Source: JAEUMG01 sp963805405
GTDB taxonomy: Bacteria > Pseudomonadota > Alphaproteobacteria > Rhizobiales > Aestuariivirgaceae
Direction of reading: 5' to 3'
Length of the DNA: 64,000 nt
Assembly: GCA_963805405.1 (NCBI GenBank)
Contig: CAWDUC010000020.1
Coordinates: 1,302,001-1,366,000 of the forward strand
In this document: in pieces, positions 26,489 to 36,663 of the stretch
How positions within the stretch are numbered: position 1 is the first letter of the stretch
Layout of the letters: each line of letters begins with the position of its first letter
The notes under the pieces: generated by a model
What the model was told of the DNA's origin: nothing
The model's database searches: none
Seen by the model: the letters and a program-made list of their open reading frames with translations, nothing else
Position numbers and translations under genes: made by a program

Positions 26489-27307
26489 ACGGCGATCGAG
26501 AACGGCCGATCATGCTTGAGCGAGGGAATACGCTGGCGCGTCCTTGATACTTCGGCCATGTCGAGCTCGGCGATGATAAAGCCCTCGTCCTCGCCCCCAT
26601 CCGCAAGCACCCGCCCCCAAGGATCGACGATCAGAGAGTGCCCATAGCACTGCGAACCGCCTGACAATGTTCCATACTGGCAAGGCGCGATCACATAGGC
26701 ACCGTTCTCAATGGCACGCGCCCGGTTCAGCACATGCCAATGCGCCTGCCCCGTCAGGCGCACGAAGGCGGCCGGGATGGCAAGGATGTTCGCGCCGGCC
26801 TGGCCATAAGTGCGATAAGACCCGGAAAGCGCAGGTCGTAGCAAACCGACATGCCGAGGAGACCACCGGGCGAAGGCGAGAGCACGGCCTCACTGCCGGG
26901 AGCAATGGTTGCCAATTCCTTATAGGTGTGACCATCGCCAAGTTCGACATCGTACATGTGCAGCTTGTCATAGCGAGCGACGATCTCGCCTGACGGATCG
27001 AGCATGAAGGAGCGGTTGAAGACCCGGCCGTCGGCTGCCTTGACGCCGATCGAGCCAATCAGGATCCAGGCTTTGCGCTGGCGCGCCAGTGCGGCAAAGG
27101 CGGGAATGGCCGGATGCTGGGCCTCGGCGCGAAAACGGAAACAACAAGCCGTTCTTGGTATCAAGGCCGGCACAATATTCCGGCAATGCGATGAGTTGGG
27201 CTCGAGTCCGCTGCCGCACCGATCAGGCGCGAAAGCGTCGCGATGTCCTTTTGGACATCCGGCGTGGCAGAGTTCTGAATGCAGGCCGCTTTGAATTTCT
27301 CGCTCAT
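26467..27307 (-). CDS. Carbon-nitrogen hydrolase (nitrilase superfamily), frameshifted
   Basis: It starts MSEKFKAACIQNSATPDVQK. The Glu-Lys-Cys triad is present in LIALPEYC, YDKLHMYDVE and GMSVCYDLRFP. The C-terminus (RLTGQAHWHVLNRARAIENG, QCYGHSLIVDPWGRVLADGG) matches the Nit1/Nit2-like omega-amidase branch. Shifts near 27190, 27130 and 26840 are needed. Nit2-type enzymes hydrolyse deaminated glutamine/glutathione or omega-amides such as 2-oxoglutaramate, which would suit a glutamine-based pathway nearby. It lies 4 bases after the LysR gene, so it is probably co-transcribed with it. Confidence 0.87.
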
Positions 27308-27311
27308 ACGA

Positions 27312-28212
27312 TCACTTTACCGCTTTCCCTGGCGGGTGACCAGTCTGCATACTTCCTCGCTTGCGGGCGATCTCAAGAAAGGCGGCTATGAGTTTCAGAT
27401 CGGCGCGGGCAGCGAGCCAGACAAGCCATTCGCGCATCATGACATTCCAATCTGAAATGGGAACTTGCCGCAAGCGCGCATCCGGGACTACCTCGCTCTC
27501 GCTCACAATACCGATGCCGAGGCCTTGCGCGACTGCTTCGCTCACGGCTTCCCGGCTGTCTATCTCCGTTACCTTCGAAAGCTTGAGCTTGCGCCGGGCG
27601 ATCTCGTCGAGAAGCAGTGTCCGCGTCATCGAGCCTTCTTCCCGCAATACAATGGGATGATGGGTCAAGGTGGCTAAGTCGAAAGACTTTGGTTTGAAAT
27701 CAGACTGTTTCGACACCAACGCCACGAGCCTGTTCTCGCGAAGCAGTAACATCTCGTAGCGCGCGTCTGTCGGCTGGATCGAAGCCACTGCAAAATCGAT
27801 CTCGAAGCGATCCAGACGAGCGAGAAGTGCCGCCGAATTACCGCCAATCAGTTTAACCGCGACGCCCGGATAGCGTTCGCGAAAGCTGCTGATCAGCGGC
27901 AGGACATGGACGGCCGCATCTGCCCCGACCGCAAGACTGCCCTCCTCAAGCTTTCGCGCGCGCGAGATCAGTTCCTCGATCTGTCCTTCGGTTTCGAAGA
28001 GCCGTTCGGTGAGCGCAAAAAGCCTGCGTCCGAATTCCGTCAGCACGGCCTCGCGGCGCGTCCTCACAAAGAGCTGGGTCCCGCAGGTCTGCTCGAGCTT
28101 GGCAAATGTGATCCGAAACGGCAGGCTGGCTGAGGGAAAGCTTCTCGGCTGCCTTTGAGAATCCGCCGCTTTGGGCGACAGCATGAAACGCCTTCAACTG
28201 TGCATAGGTCAT
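27312..28212 (-). CDS. LysR family regulator next to the phosphonate operon (one frameshift)
   Basis: MTYAQLKAFHAVAQSGGFSK and AAEKLSLSQPAVSDHI form the winged helix; a shift near 28140 joins it to the effector domain (LAVGADAAVHVLPLISSFRE, LGIGIVSESEVVPDARLRQV). It diverges from phnW across 97 AT-rich bases. LysR activators next to 2-aminoethylphosphonate genes usually respond to that compound or its aldehyde, so this is the likely phnWAY regulator. Confidence 0.87.
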
Positions 28213-28217
28213 CGTTG

Positions 28218-28246
28218 TATTATATAGCCTGTACTTATATTATATA
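28218..28246. promoter_or_regulatory. Direct repeat, candidate LysR operator before phnW
   Basis: The nonamer TATTATATA occurs at 28218-28226 and again at 28238-28246, exactly 20 bases apart, i.e. two DNA turns on the same face. It lies in an AT-rich island between the divergent lysR and phnW genes. Confidence 0.5.
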
Positions 28247-28309
28247 TAAGAACATTCGATTTGACTTATGCAATATCTGAGCGCATTCCCGGCGTCAACG
28301 GAGGACCCG

Positions 28310-29489
28310 ATGCCACAGCTCAAGACGACGCCGCAGCCTCAATTCACTGGCCCAAAGGGCCAGGAGCACATGCCTTTTCTGCTCACTCCGGGGCCGTTCA
28401 CCACCTCGCAAGGGTCAAGCAGGCGATGCTGGCGGACTGGGGTTCGCGCGACATCGGGTTCCGCGCGCTGGTCAAGGATATCCGCGTCCGGCCTCTGCTC
28501 GGTCTCGCCGGCTGCGATGCTACCTATGAGTGCGTCATCGTGCAGGGCTCCGGCACGTTCGCGATCGAGGCGGCGCTGGGAGCCTTTGCCCGAGCACGAA
28601 CGGCAAGACGCTGGTCGTCGTGAACGGCGCCTATGGGGAACGCGCCGCCGCTATCCTGAAGAAGCTTGGGCGGCCCATGGTTGCAAGATCATCAAATCCG
28701 ACAGTGAAGCCCCCACGGCGGAAGAGGTCGCGCCAGCACTCGATGCCGACAAGGTGATCACCCATGTCTGGGTGATCCATTGCGAGACGACCTCCGGCGT
28801 CGTCAATCCGATCCAGGAGATCGCAAAGGCGGCCAAAGGCGCGCGGCAAGATCGTAGATGGTGGATGCCATGTCCTCCTTCGGCGCCCTTCCCCTCGCCA
28901 TGGTCGAGTGGACATCGATGTCATGGTGTCTTCATCCAACAAGTGCATCGAGGGCGTTCCCGGCTTCTCCTATGTGCTTGTGCAAGCGCGACATGCTACC
29001 GCGTCGAAAGGCCAGATCACATTCCGTCGTTCTCGATCTCTATGAGCAGTGGACGGGCTGGAGAAGACCGGCCAGTTCCGGTTCACGCCGCCGACACATG
29101 CATTGGTCGCCTTTCACCAGGCGATCAAGGAACATGCGCAGCAGGGCGGCGTTGCAGCGCGCGGTGCCCGCTATCATCGCAACGCGCAAGTGCTGATCGA
29201 GGCATGCGCGCCATGGGCTTCGAGACCCTGCTGTCCGACAAGACGCGGGCCCGATAATCCAGACATTCCTCACGCCGCGCGATCCGAACTTCGATTTCGA
29301 GAAGTTCTACGAGGCGCTGCGCGAGCGCGGCTTCGCCATCTATCCGGGAAAGCTCACCAAGCGGCCGAGCTTCCGGATCGGCACGATCGGACAAGGTCGA
29401 TGAAACGCGTCATGCGGCGGGCAACCGATGCTATCCGCGACGTGCTCAAGGAAATGAACGTCACCGACCTCACCCCCCTTCCCGCCTGA
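28310..29489 (+). CDS. phnW: 2-aminoethylphosphonate--pyruvate aminotransferase (many frameshifts)
   Basis: GGAGGA lies before the ATG at 28310. Family blocks appear in all three frames: PFLLTPGPFTTS, DWGSRDIGFRALVKDIR, CVIVQGSGTFAIEAALGAF, VVVNGAYGERAAAILKKLG, HCETTSGVVNPIQEIA, VDAMSSFGALPLAM, SSSNKCIEGVPGFSYVL (PLP lysine) and GFAIYPGKLTKRPSFRIG. About seven one-base shifts are needed. PhnW converts 2-aminoethylphosphonate plus pyruvate to phosphonoacetaldehyde plus alanine. Identity is secure from motif order and from the phnA and phnY genes downstream. Confidence 0.88.
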
Positions 29490-29497
29490 GCAGAGAC

Positions 29498-30782
29498 ATG
29501 AATCGCAATACCGGAATGAACAACAGCGCAAAGACAGTCTCGGTGAACGGCCGCGACTATACCTGGCCGGAGTCGCCATTGGTCGTGATCTGCTGCGATG
29601 GCAGCGAGCCGGCCTATATGGATATCGCCATGCGCGAAGGGCTGATGCCCAATCTTTCGCGCATCGTGGCCAAGGGCGAATACCGCCACGGCCTCAGCGC
29701 CATGCCGAGTTTCACCAACCCGAACAATCTCTCGATCGTCACTGGCCGCCCGCCCGCCGTTCACGGCATCTGCGGCAATTATTTGATCGATCCGGATAGC
29801 GGCCAGGAAGTCATGATGAATGACCCGAAATGGCTGCGCGCTCCGACGATCTTCGCGGGTTCCAGGAAGCCGGCGCGCGCGTCGCAGTCGTGACCGCCAA
29901 GGACAAGCTCAGGCTTGCTGCTCGGCAAGGGTCTTGTCTTCAATGGCAGCGCCGTTTGCTTCTCTTCGGAGAAGGCTGACCAGGCAACCATTGCCGGCAA
30001 TGGCATCACTGATGTCTGCGCGCATGGTCGGCATGAAGGTTCCCGATGTCTATTCCGCGGAACTCTCCGAATTCGTCTTCGCAGCCGGCGTAAAGTTGCT
30101 GCGGAGCTTCAAGCCCGACCTCATGTATCTGTCGACGACGGACTACATCCAGCACAAGTTCGCGCCCGGTACCGCGGGCGCCAACAAATTCTATGTCATG
30201 ATGGATCGCTACCTCGGCGAACTCGATGCCGCCGGCGCCATCATCGTCATCGTCGCGGATCATGGCATGAAGGACAAGCATCTGCCGGATGGCGAGCCTG
30301 ACGTGATTTATCTCCAGGATGTCCTGGATGGCGAGTACGGCGCGGGGAAGACGAAGGTCATCCTGCCTATCACGGATCCCTATGTCGTGCACCACGGCGC
30401 GCTTGGCTCGTTCGCCACGGTTTATACCTTTGGTCCCGAGCCCCGCGATGTGATGGCGTTCATCAAGCGCCAAGCAGGCATCGACGTCGTTCTCGATCGC
30501 GCTGAAGCCTGCCGTCGATTCGAGTTGCCGGAGGACCGCATGGGCGATCTCGTCGTCGTCTCAGGCGGCGCGGAATTCACAAAGGTGATCGGCACGAGCC
30601 GCTCCAAGCATGATCTCTCCGGTCTCAAGGAACCCTTGCGGTCGCATGGCGGCTTGAGCGAGCAGGAGATCCCGATCATCGTCAATCGCAAGACCATTGG
30701 CCTCACCGGCCAACTTCGAAATTTCGATGCCTTCGCGATCGGCTGCAATCACATCGCCAAAGCCGCGGTCGCGGCGGCCTAG
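29498..30782 (+). CDS. phnA: Phosphonoacetate hydrolase (frameshifted)
   Basis: This alkaline-phosphatase superfamily enzyme cleaves phosphonoacetate to acetate and phosphate. Visible are the first metal Asp in LVVICCDGSEPAYM, the nucleophile Thr in MPSFTNPNNLSIVTGRPP, STTDYIQHKFAPG, VIVADHGMKDKHLPDG and the late His in KEPLRSHGGLSEQEIPIIVN. Shifts cluster at about 29865-30030; the rest is clean. It starts 8 bases after phnW and ends 14 bases before the dehydrogenase, consistent with one operon. Confidence 0.92.
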
Positions 30783-30796
30783 GAGCAAGACAAGAC

Positions 30797-32257
30797 ATGA
30801 ACCACATTGCGACGCAGCGTCCGGTCATCCAGGAGTCGATGCGGATTGGCGGGAAGAAGGTCGACGCCGACGGAGTGGTGCCGGTCCACTATCCCTATAC
30901 CAACGAGATTATCGGCACCGTGCCGGCCGGGCGCGCCGAGCATGCATCACGCGCCTTCGAGATCGCGGCGAATTTCAAGCCGAAGCTCACGCGTTATGAG
31001 CGCCAACAGATTCTCTTCCGCACCGCTGAATTGATCCGCTCGCGCAAAGAGCAGCTCTCGGATCTCATCACACTGGAACTCGGGCTTTCGAAGAAAGATT
31101 CGCTCTACGAATGCGGTCGCGCCTATGACGTCTTCACGCTTGCCGGCCAGTTGGCAATCCTTGACGACGGTCAGGTTTTTTCCTGCGACCTGACCCCGCA
31201 TGGCAAGCCGCGCAAGATCTTCACGATGCGCGAACCGGTCCGCGTGGTATCCGCCATCACGCCGTTCAACCATCCGCTCAACATGGTGTCCCACAAGGTG
31301 GCGCCGGCGATTGCGGTCAATTCCTGCGTCGTCTGCAAGCCGACCGAACTCACCCCGCTCACGGCGCTGGCGTTGGCCGATATCCTTTATGAAGCCGGCC
31401 TGCCGCCTGAAATGTTCCAGGTCGTCACCGGCTGGCCGGCCGACATTGGCGACGAAATGGTGACCAATCCGAACATTGAGGTCATCACGTTCACCGGCGG
31501 CGTACGCGTCGGCAAGCTCATCGCCGGCAAGGCGGGATACAGGCGGGCAGCGCTCGAACTCGGCGGCAACGATCCCCTCATCGTGTTGGACGATCTTAGC
31601 GATGCCGATCTCGACAAGGCGGCCGAGCTTGCCGTTGCCGGTGCGACCAAGAATTCCGGCCAGCGCTGCACGGCAGTGAAGCGCATCCTGGTTCAGGAGC
31701 GCATTGCCGACCGCTTCGTACCTCTGGTCCTCGCAAAGGCAAAGAAGTTGAAATTCGGCGACCCGATGAATCCCGAGACCGATCTCGGGACGGTGGTCCA
31801 CGAAGAGGCGGCTCGGGTCTTCGAGAAGCGCGTCCATCAGGCGGCCGAGCAAGGGGCGAAGATCCTCTATAATCCTGGCCGCCAAGGCGCAGTGTTGCCG
31901 CCGATCACGGTCGATTTCGTTCCACACCGTTCTGAACTCGTATTCGAGGAGACATTTGGGCCAATTATCCCGATCGTCCGGGTGCCGAATGACGATGACG
32001 AAGTTATCAGGATCTCGAACTCGACCCCGTTTGGCCTTTCTTCGGGTGTCTGCACCAACCGCCTCGATCGCGTGACAAAATTCGTCAATGCGCTTGCCGT
32101 TGGCACCGTGAACATCTGGGAAGTGCCGGGCTATCGCATCGAAATGTCGCCTTTCGGCGGGATCAAGGATTCAGGCAACGGCATCAAGGAAGGCGTTCTG
32201 GAGGCGATGAAGTTCTTCACCAACGTCAAGACGTGGTCGCTGCCCTGGCCCGCATGA
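30797..32257 (+). CDS. phnY: Phosphonoacetaldehyde dehydrogenase
   Basis: An intact 486-residue aldehyde dehydrogenase with ITPFNHPLNMVSHKVAPAIA, the NAD-binding FTGGVRVGK, the general-base Glu in LELGGNDPL and the nucleophile Cys in NSGQRCTAVKRIL, then FEETFGPIIPIVRV. Lying between phosphonoacetate hydrolase and a phosphate transporter, it should oxidise phosphonoacetaldehyde to phosphonoacetate with NAD+. With PhnW and PhnA it makes the oxidative 2-aminoethylphosphonate route, giving acetate and phosphate. The substrate call rests on operon context. Confidence 0.92.
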   Translation: MNHIATQRPVIQESMRIGGKKVDADGVVPVHYPYTNEIIGTVPAGRAEHASRAFEIAANFKPKLTRYERQQILFRTAELIRSRKEQLSDLITLELGLSKKDSLYECGRAYDVFTLAGQLAILDDGQVFSCDLTPHGKPRKIFTMREPVRVVSAITPFNHPLNMVSHKVAPAIAVNSCVVCKPTELTPLTALALADILYEAGLPPEMFQVVTGWPADIGDEMVTNPNIEVITFTGGVRVGKLIAGKAGYRRAALELGGNDPLIVLDDLSDADLDKAAELAVAGATKNSGQRCTAVKRILVQERIADRFVPLVLAKAKKLKFGDPMNPETDLGTVVHEEAARVFEKRVHQAAEQGAKILYNPGRQGAVLPPITVDFVPHRSELVFEETFGPIIPIVRVPNDDDEVIRISNSTPFGLSSGVCTNRLDRVTKFVNALAVGTVNIWEVPGYRIEMSPFGGIKDSGNGIKEGVLEAMKFFTNVKTWSLPWPA

Positions 32258-32267
32258 TCGGAGAGAA

Positions 32268-33941
32268 ATGACACCCGGCACATCCGTCATCGTCGAATTA
32301 CTTGGCGGAGTTGCGCTCCTTCTCTGGGGCGTGCGCATGGTGCGGACCGGGGTGATGCGCGCCTGGGGCGATCGCCTCAAGCGCTTTATCGAAGGTCGTC
32401 TGTCCAACCGTGTGTCGGCTTTCCTCGCCGGCGGTGCGGCGACGGCGATCCTTGGCAGCGGTACGGCGATGACGCTGATCGTTGCCGGGCTCGCGGCGAG
32501 CGGTGCGATCGGCACCAGCCTCGGCCTCGCCGTGCTCCTTGGTGCCGATGTCGGCTCTGCCGCCGTATCGTCGGTCTTTGCCTCCGGCAGCACGCTGATC
32601 GTTTGGATCGCGCCACTGCTCCTCTTCACGGGCTACTGCGTCTTCACGGCCACGCGCGACTTCCGGCCACACAATGTCGGACGCATCCTGATCGGCCTTG
32701 GCCTGATGCTGCTCGCGCTCAAGCTGATCGTGACAGCGACCGCGCCCTTGCGTGAAGCGAGTCTCTTCCACGATGTGCTGCATGCGGTCGGGTCGGAGCC
32801 GGTGCTCGCCTTTCTGACCGGAGCTGCTCTCGCGTGGATGTGCCACTCGACGCTCGCCGTCATCCTCCTCATCGCCTCCTTTCTCGCCAATGGCAGCCTC
32901 GAACTTGCCGGAGCGCTCAGTTTCATACTCGGCATAAATTTTGGCGGGGGACTTCCCGCTATTACGGCGACCGCAGGCCAGCCCCCGGCGGCCCGGCGCC
33001 TGCCCTTGGCCAACCTCCTCTGCCGCGGTTCAGCGGCTGTTCTCGCCCTCGCCTTTCTCAGCCGCATCCAACCCTTGGTCGCTGCCATTCCCCTCCCGCC
33101 CGTCTCGGCGGCCGTCGCCTTCCACACCGCTTTTAATATCGCCGCTGGTTTGCTCTTCCTGCCCTTTACGTCCATGGTGGCGAAATTAGTCAATCGATTG
33201 GTGCCGGACGAGCGGCGCGAGATCGATAATCTGGCAGAGCTTCGTTATCTCGACCGTACCGCACTGGCCACCCCGAACATCGCGCTGGCGAATGCGTCCC
33301 TTGAGACGGTGCGCATGAGCGAGCTTCTCGATCGCATGTTGAAAAATGCGCTGGCGCCTTTGCGGAATGGCAGCATAGAGACGCTAAAGGAACTGAAATC
33401 GATCGATGATCGGATTAATCGTTATCAAGGAGCGGTGCAGGGTTATCTCGCCGACCTCACGCAACTCGACTTGCAAAAGTCCGAGTCCCGCCGCGCACTG
33501 GAAATCATCCTCTATGTCAGCAACCTCGAACATGCTGGCGATATCATCCATCTCAATCTGGTAGAGCGGATCAAATCAAAGACCAAGGAAGGCGTCACAT
33601 TCACGCTGGAGCAGCATGCCTCGCTGGATGACCTTTGTTTCATCATCCACCAATCGCTGCGATTGGCGACAGGTGTGCTGACAACCAGCGACGTCGAAGC
33701 CGCGAAGCGTCTGGCCGCTCAGAAAGACGCTTTCCGCGCCATGGAAAATCGCCTGATCGATGAACACTTCCGCGAAAGCCCTCGCGGCCGCGGCACGAGC
33801 CTCAGGCGGAGCGCGCTTTTCGTCGATCTCATCCGCGACCTGCATCGCATCAATTCCCACGTCGTTGCGGCCGCCTATCCGATCATCGAGGAAGCGGGCC
33901 TGTTGCGCGAATCGCGACTGCGCGCTGGAAACGCAGCCTGA
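32268..33941 (+). CDS. Na/Pi cotransporter (NptA) family with C-terminal PhoU-like domain
   Basis: The protein has 557 residues. Eight or nine hydrophobic spans occupy 1-310 in two repeated halves, followed by a helical PhoU-like domain (about 340-540: LLDRMLKNALAPLRNGSIET, LYVSNLEHAGDIIHLNLVER). In typical members each half has a QSSSAT motif; here the equivalent places read LGSGTAMTLIV and MCHSTLAVILL, so the glutamine-serine signature is altered. It starts 10 bases after phnY and could move the phosphate released by PhnA, in either direction, or another substrate. Confidence 0.88.
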   Translation: MTPGTSVIVELLGGVALLLWGVRMVRTGVMRAWGDRLKRFIEGRLSNRVSAFLAGGAATAILGSGTAMTLIVAGLAASGAIGTSLGLAVLLGADVGSAAVSSVFASGSTLIVWIAPLLLFTGYCVFTATRDFRPHNVGRILIGLGLMLLALKLIVTATAPLREASLFHDVLHAVGSEPVLAFLTGAALAWMCHSTLAVILLIASFLANGSLELAGALSFILGINFGGGLPAITATAGQPPAARRLPLANLLCRGSAAVLALAFLSRIQPLVAAIPLPPVSAAVAFHTAFNIAAGLLFLPFTSMVAKLVNRLVPDERREIDNLAELRYLDRTALATPNIALANASLETVRMSELLDRMLKNALAPLRNGSIETLKELKSIDDRINRYQGAVQGYLADLTQLDLQKSESRRALEIILYVSNLEHAGDIIHLNLVERIKSKTKEGVTFTLEQHASLDDLCFIIHQSLRLATGVLTTSDVEAAKRLAAQKDAFRAMENRLIDEHFRESPRGRGTSLRRSALFVDLIRDLHRINSHVVAAAYPIIEEAGLLRESRLRAGNAA

Positions 33942-33957
33942 GCAAGAACGGATCAGC

Positions 33958-34764
33958 ATGAAATTCATCCATGTCAGCGATCTTCATCTGGTTGCCCCGG
34001 GCGAGACGCTCTGGGGGTTCGACCCGCTGCAGCGGCTCGATGCCTGCCTCGCGGATATCCTCGCCTTTCATCGCGATGCCAGCTTCTGCGCGATCAGCGG
34101 CGACCTGACGGAGCGGGGCGAAATCGCCGCCTATGAATTGCTCAAAGATCGCTTGTCGCGGTTTCCTGTTCCAACCTACCTGGCACTTGGCAATCACGAC
34201 AATCGCGACAACTTTCTTCGTGTATTTGACGATAGTCCGCGCGACGATTCTGGATTCATTCAAATTTCCGCAGAGCATGGCGGCATCTCGGTTCTAACCC
34301 TTGATACTTTGAAGGGTCCGCCATCATCCGCCGGGCTATACGGCGAAGACCGGCGCAAATGGCTGCGGGCCCGTCTCAATGAGGCTGCCGGGAAACCTAT
34401 TCTCATCTTCATGCACCATTCGCCATTCGATATCGGCCATGATCTCATGGACCTGATCAAACTTGAAGATGGCGATGGCTTTCATAAGGTGCTTGACGGT
34501 CACACCATAAAACACATTTTCTTCGGCCACGCGCATCGTCCAACGAGCGGCCAGTGGCGGGGCATCCCCTTCTCGGCCGTGCCCTCGCTTGCGCATCAGT
34601 TGCCGTTATCCGGCGCGTCAGTTTCAACGGTCTACAGCGACGAGCCACCCATGTATGCGGTAGTGCTTGTCGAGCCCGACCGCACGGTCGTTCATTTTGA
34701 CGCCTTCATAAATCGCGGGCCCGCCGACATGGATCCCGATGCCGAGCGGGGCGACTGGTTCTGA
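33958..34764 (+). CDS. Metallophosphoesterase, class III cyclic-nucleotide/glycerophosphodiesterase type
   Basis: The 268-residue protein shows all five metal blocks of the CpdA/GpdQ group: HVSDLHLV, CAISGDLTERGE, LALGNHDNRDN, FMHHSPFDIG and FFGHAHRPTSG. It is cytoplasmic. It hydrolyses cyclic nucleotides or phosphodiesters. It follows the Na/Pi gene by 16 bases, so a role in releasing phosphate from glycerophosphodiesters would fit the operon, though CpdA-like activity is possible. It converges with the ABC transporter genes. Confidence 0.9.
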   Translation: MKFIHVSDLHLVAPGETLWGFDPLQRLDACLADILAFHRDASFCAISGDLTERGEIAAYELLKDRLSRFPVPTYLALGNHDNRDNFLRVFDDSPRDDSGFIQISAEHGGISVLTLDTLKGPPSSAGLYGEDRRKWLRARLNEAAGKPILIFMHHSPFDIGHDLMDLIKLEDGDGFHKVLDGHTIKHIFFGHAHRPTSGQWRGIPFSAVPSLAHQLPLSGASVSTVYSDEPPMYAVVLVEPDRTVVHFDAFINRGPADMDPDAERGDWF

Positions 34765-34771
34765 CCAAACC

Positions 34772-35652
34772 TCAGGAAGTTGCCGGCAGCAATAATTCAC
34801 CTCGCTCCGCAATCTTGGCTCTCTCGCGGCTCTTCTCGGTTGCGGTCTCTTCGCGGCGCTTCATCACCTCATAGATAATCGCGCCGACGAGCGAAATGCC
34901 GATGATGATAACGGCCAGCGCCGAAAGCGCCGGCGTCGTACCCTGCCTCACCTCGCCCGCAAGCACAGTGACCAAGCGTCTTGTCGGCGAGGATCGCGAA
35001 GGTCGTCGTGTTGTAGTTCTCGAACGAGGAAAGAAACGCGATGACGGCGGCCGAGATCAAGGCCGGTTTCAGGAAGGGCAGCAGGATGTGCCAGAAAACC
35101 TGCGGGTAACTGGCGCCGAGATCGAGCGCTGCCTCTTCCTGGGCCTTATCGAAGCGCTGCAGGCGCGCCATGATCATCAGCAGACAATATGCGGCAATGA
35201 AGCTCGACTGACCAAAGATACTCAGCACGATCCCGTCATAAAAGAACGACTTGGTCATGGTCATTTCCGAGAAGTCTTTCCAGAAGATGACCGTGGAGAT
35301 GCCGATGATGACGCCAGGCGTCAGGACCGGCGAGACAGTCACGAGATAATAGAGCGGGCGGGCGCGATCATAGATCTGGCTCATCACGATCGAGGCGGCG
35401 AGCCCGATCGGCACCGAGACGAGGATGACGCCGATGCCGATGATCACCGAGTTCCGCAGGCCTTCCATCATCGCCCTGTGGTTCCACAATTTGACGAACC
35501 AATCGAGCGTGAAGCCCTCGAAGGGATAGGCCTTCGGATAGTTGGGCGTATTGAACGCGGTGACGCCCATCACCAGCAGCGGGCCGAACAGATAGCCGAA
35601 GAACAGCAGATGTAGAAGCCGATCATCACCTTGATGACGAGTTCGAACTCAT
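34772..35652 (-). CDS. ABC transporter permease, PotC-like (frameshifted)
   Basis: Its ATG overlaps the previous permease stop in an ATGA. A shift near 35640 and one near 35610 are needed at the start, and one near 34975 near the end. Core helices are GLRNSVIIGIGVILVSVPIG and YYLVTVSPVLTPGVIIGIST. The EAA loop is ARLQRFDKAQEEAALDLGAS, then PQVFWHILLPFLKPALISAA. The tail (SALAVIIIGISLVGAIIYEV) ends in a charged stretch. It forms the membrane channel with the other permease. Confidence 0.85.
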
Positions 35653-36663
35653 CGGATCGTCTCCCCAAGGCAGACCTTGAACAGGCGCAGCATCAGCATC
35701 ACGAAGGCGATGCAGGCGGCAAGCAGGATGAAGGCATAGGCGGCGCCGCGCGGCCAGTTGAAGGCCTGGAAGAAGAGGTCATAGACGATCGGGGTGAACC
35801 ACAGCGTGCTCGGGCCGCCGAGGAACTGCGGCGCCGCCAGCGCGCCGGCGCTCAGCATGAACACCATCGTGCAGCCCGAGGCGATGCCGGGCTTGGCATA
35901 GGGGATGACGACGTCCTGGTGGATGCGCCACCAGGGCGCGCCAAGATCGCGCGCGGCCTCGATCTGGTTCTTGTCCAGGCTCTCGATGGCGTTGTAGAGC
36001 GGGAACATCATGATCAGCAGATAGGCATAGGAGAGGCCGACATAGAGCCCGACGTCGATGCCGAGGAAATCGACTGGCGCATCGATCAAGCCCGGCGCCC
36101 ATCAGCACCTGGTTGATCAGGCCGTTGGTCGCCAGCAGGAGGCGGAGCGCAAAGGCGCGCAGGATCTCGTTCACCCAATAGGGCACGATCAGAGCACAGC
36201 ATCAGCAGGCGCACCTTCTGGGCGGTGCCGGCCTGGGCCATGTAATAGGCGAGCGGATAGCAGATCGCGAAGTTGAGCGACCGTCACCACCACGGACGTG
36301 GCGATCGAGAAGACGAACGCCTACATATGGGTGTCGTTCCATGGCTCCGTCGGCGGGCTGGATGAAGAACGACTTGTACTGCTCCAGCGTCAGGTAGTCT
36401 TCCGGTCCGCCGCGCTTCATGGGCGGCAGTTTCGGATGGAAGCTTTCCTGACCACCATGTAGAGCTACGGCAGCACGACCAGGAACAGCGTCCAGAAGCC
36501 GACCAGCAGCAATGAAGACGACTGCCGAGCACCGTGCCGTTGCGCTCGAAGAAGCTCTTGCGCGTCGGATCGTGGATCCGCTTCGATTCATAGGCACGAC
36601 ATCGCCCAGAAGACGGCGATCACGACGAACGGGAACAAGGAAGACGAACGAGCGGCTACTCAC
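35649..36663 (-). CDS. ABC transporter permease, PotB-like (many frameshifts)
   Basis: GGAAGGAAAG lies 7 bases before a GTG start at 36663 that overlaps the ATPase stop. The first third is scrambled by several shifts (36600-36090). The second half is clean: NEILRAFALRLLLATNGLIN, GLYVGLSYAYLLIMMFPLYN, the EAA loop ESLDKNQIEAARDLGAPWWR, then GCTMVFMLSAGALAAPQFLG. This is the inner-membrane subunit of a spermidine/putrescine-type importer. Confidence 0.8.

Noticed and set aside
30947..31927. A long minus-strand frame opposite phnY
   Set aside because: It is a shadow of the aldehyde dehydrogenase gene with no homology-like motifs.
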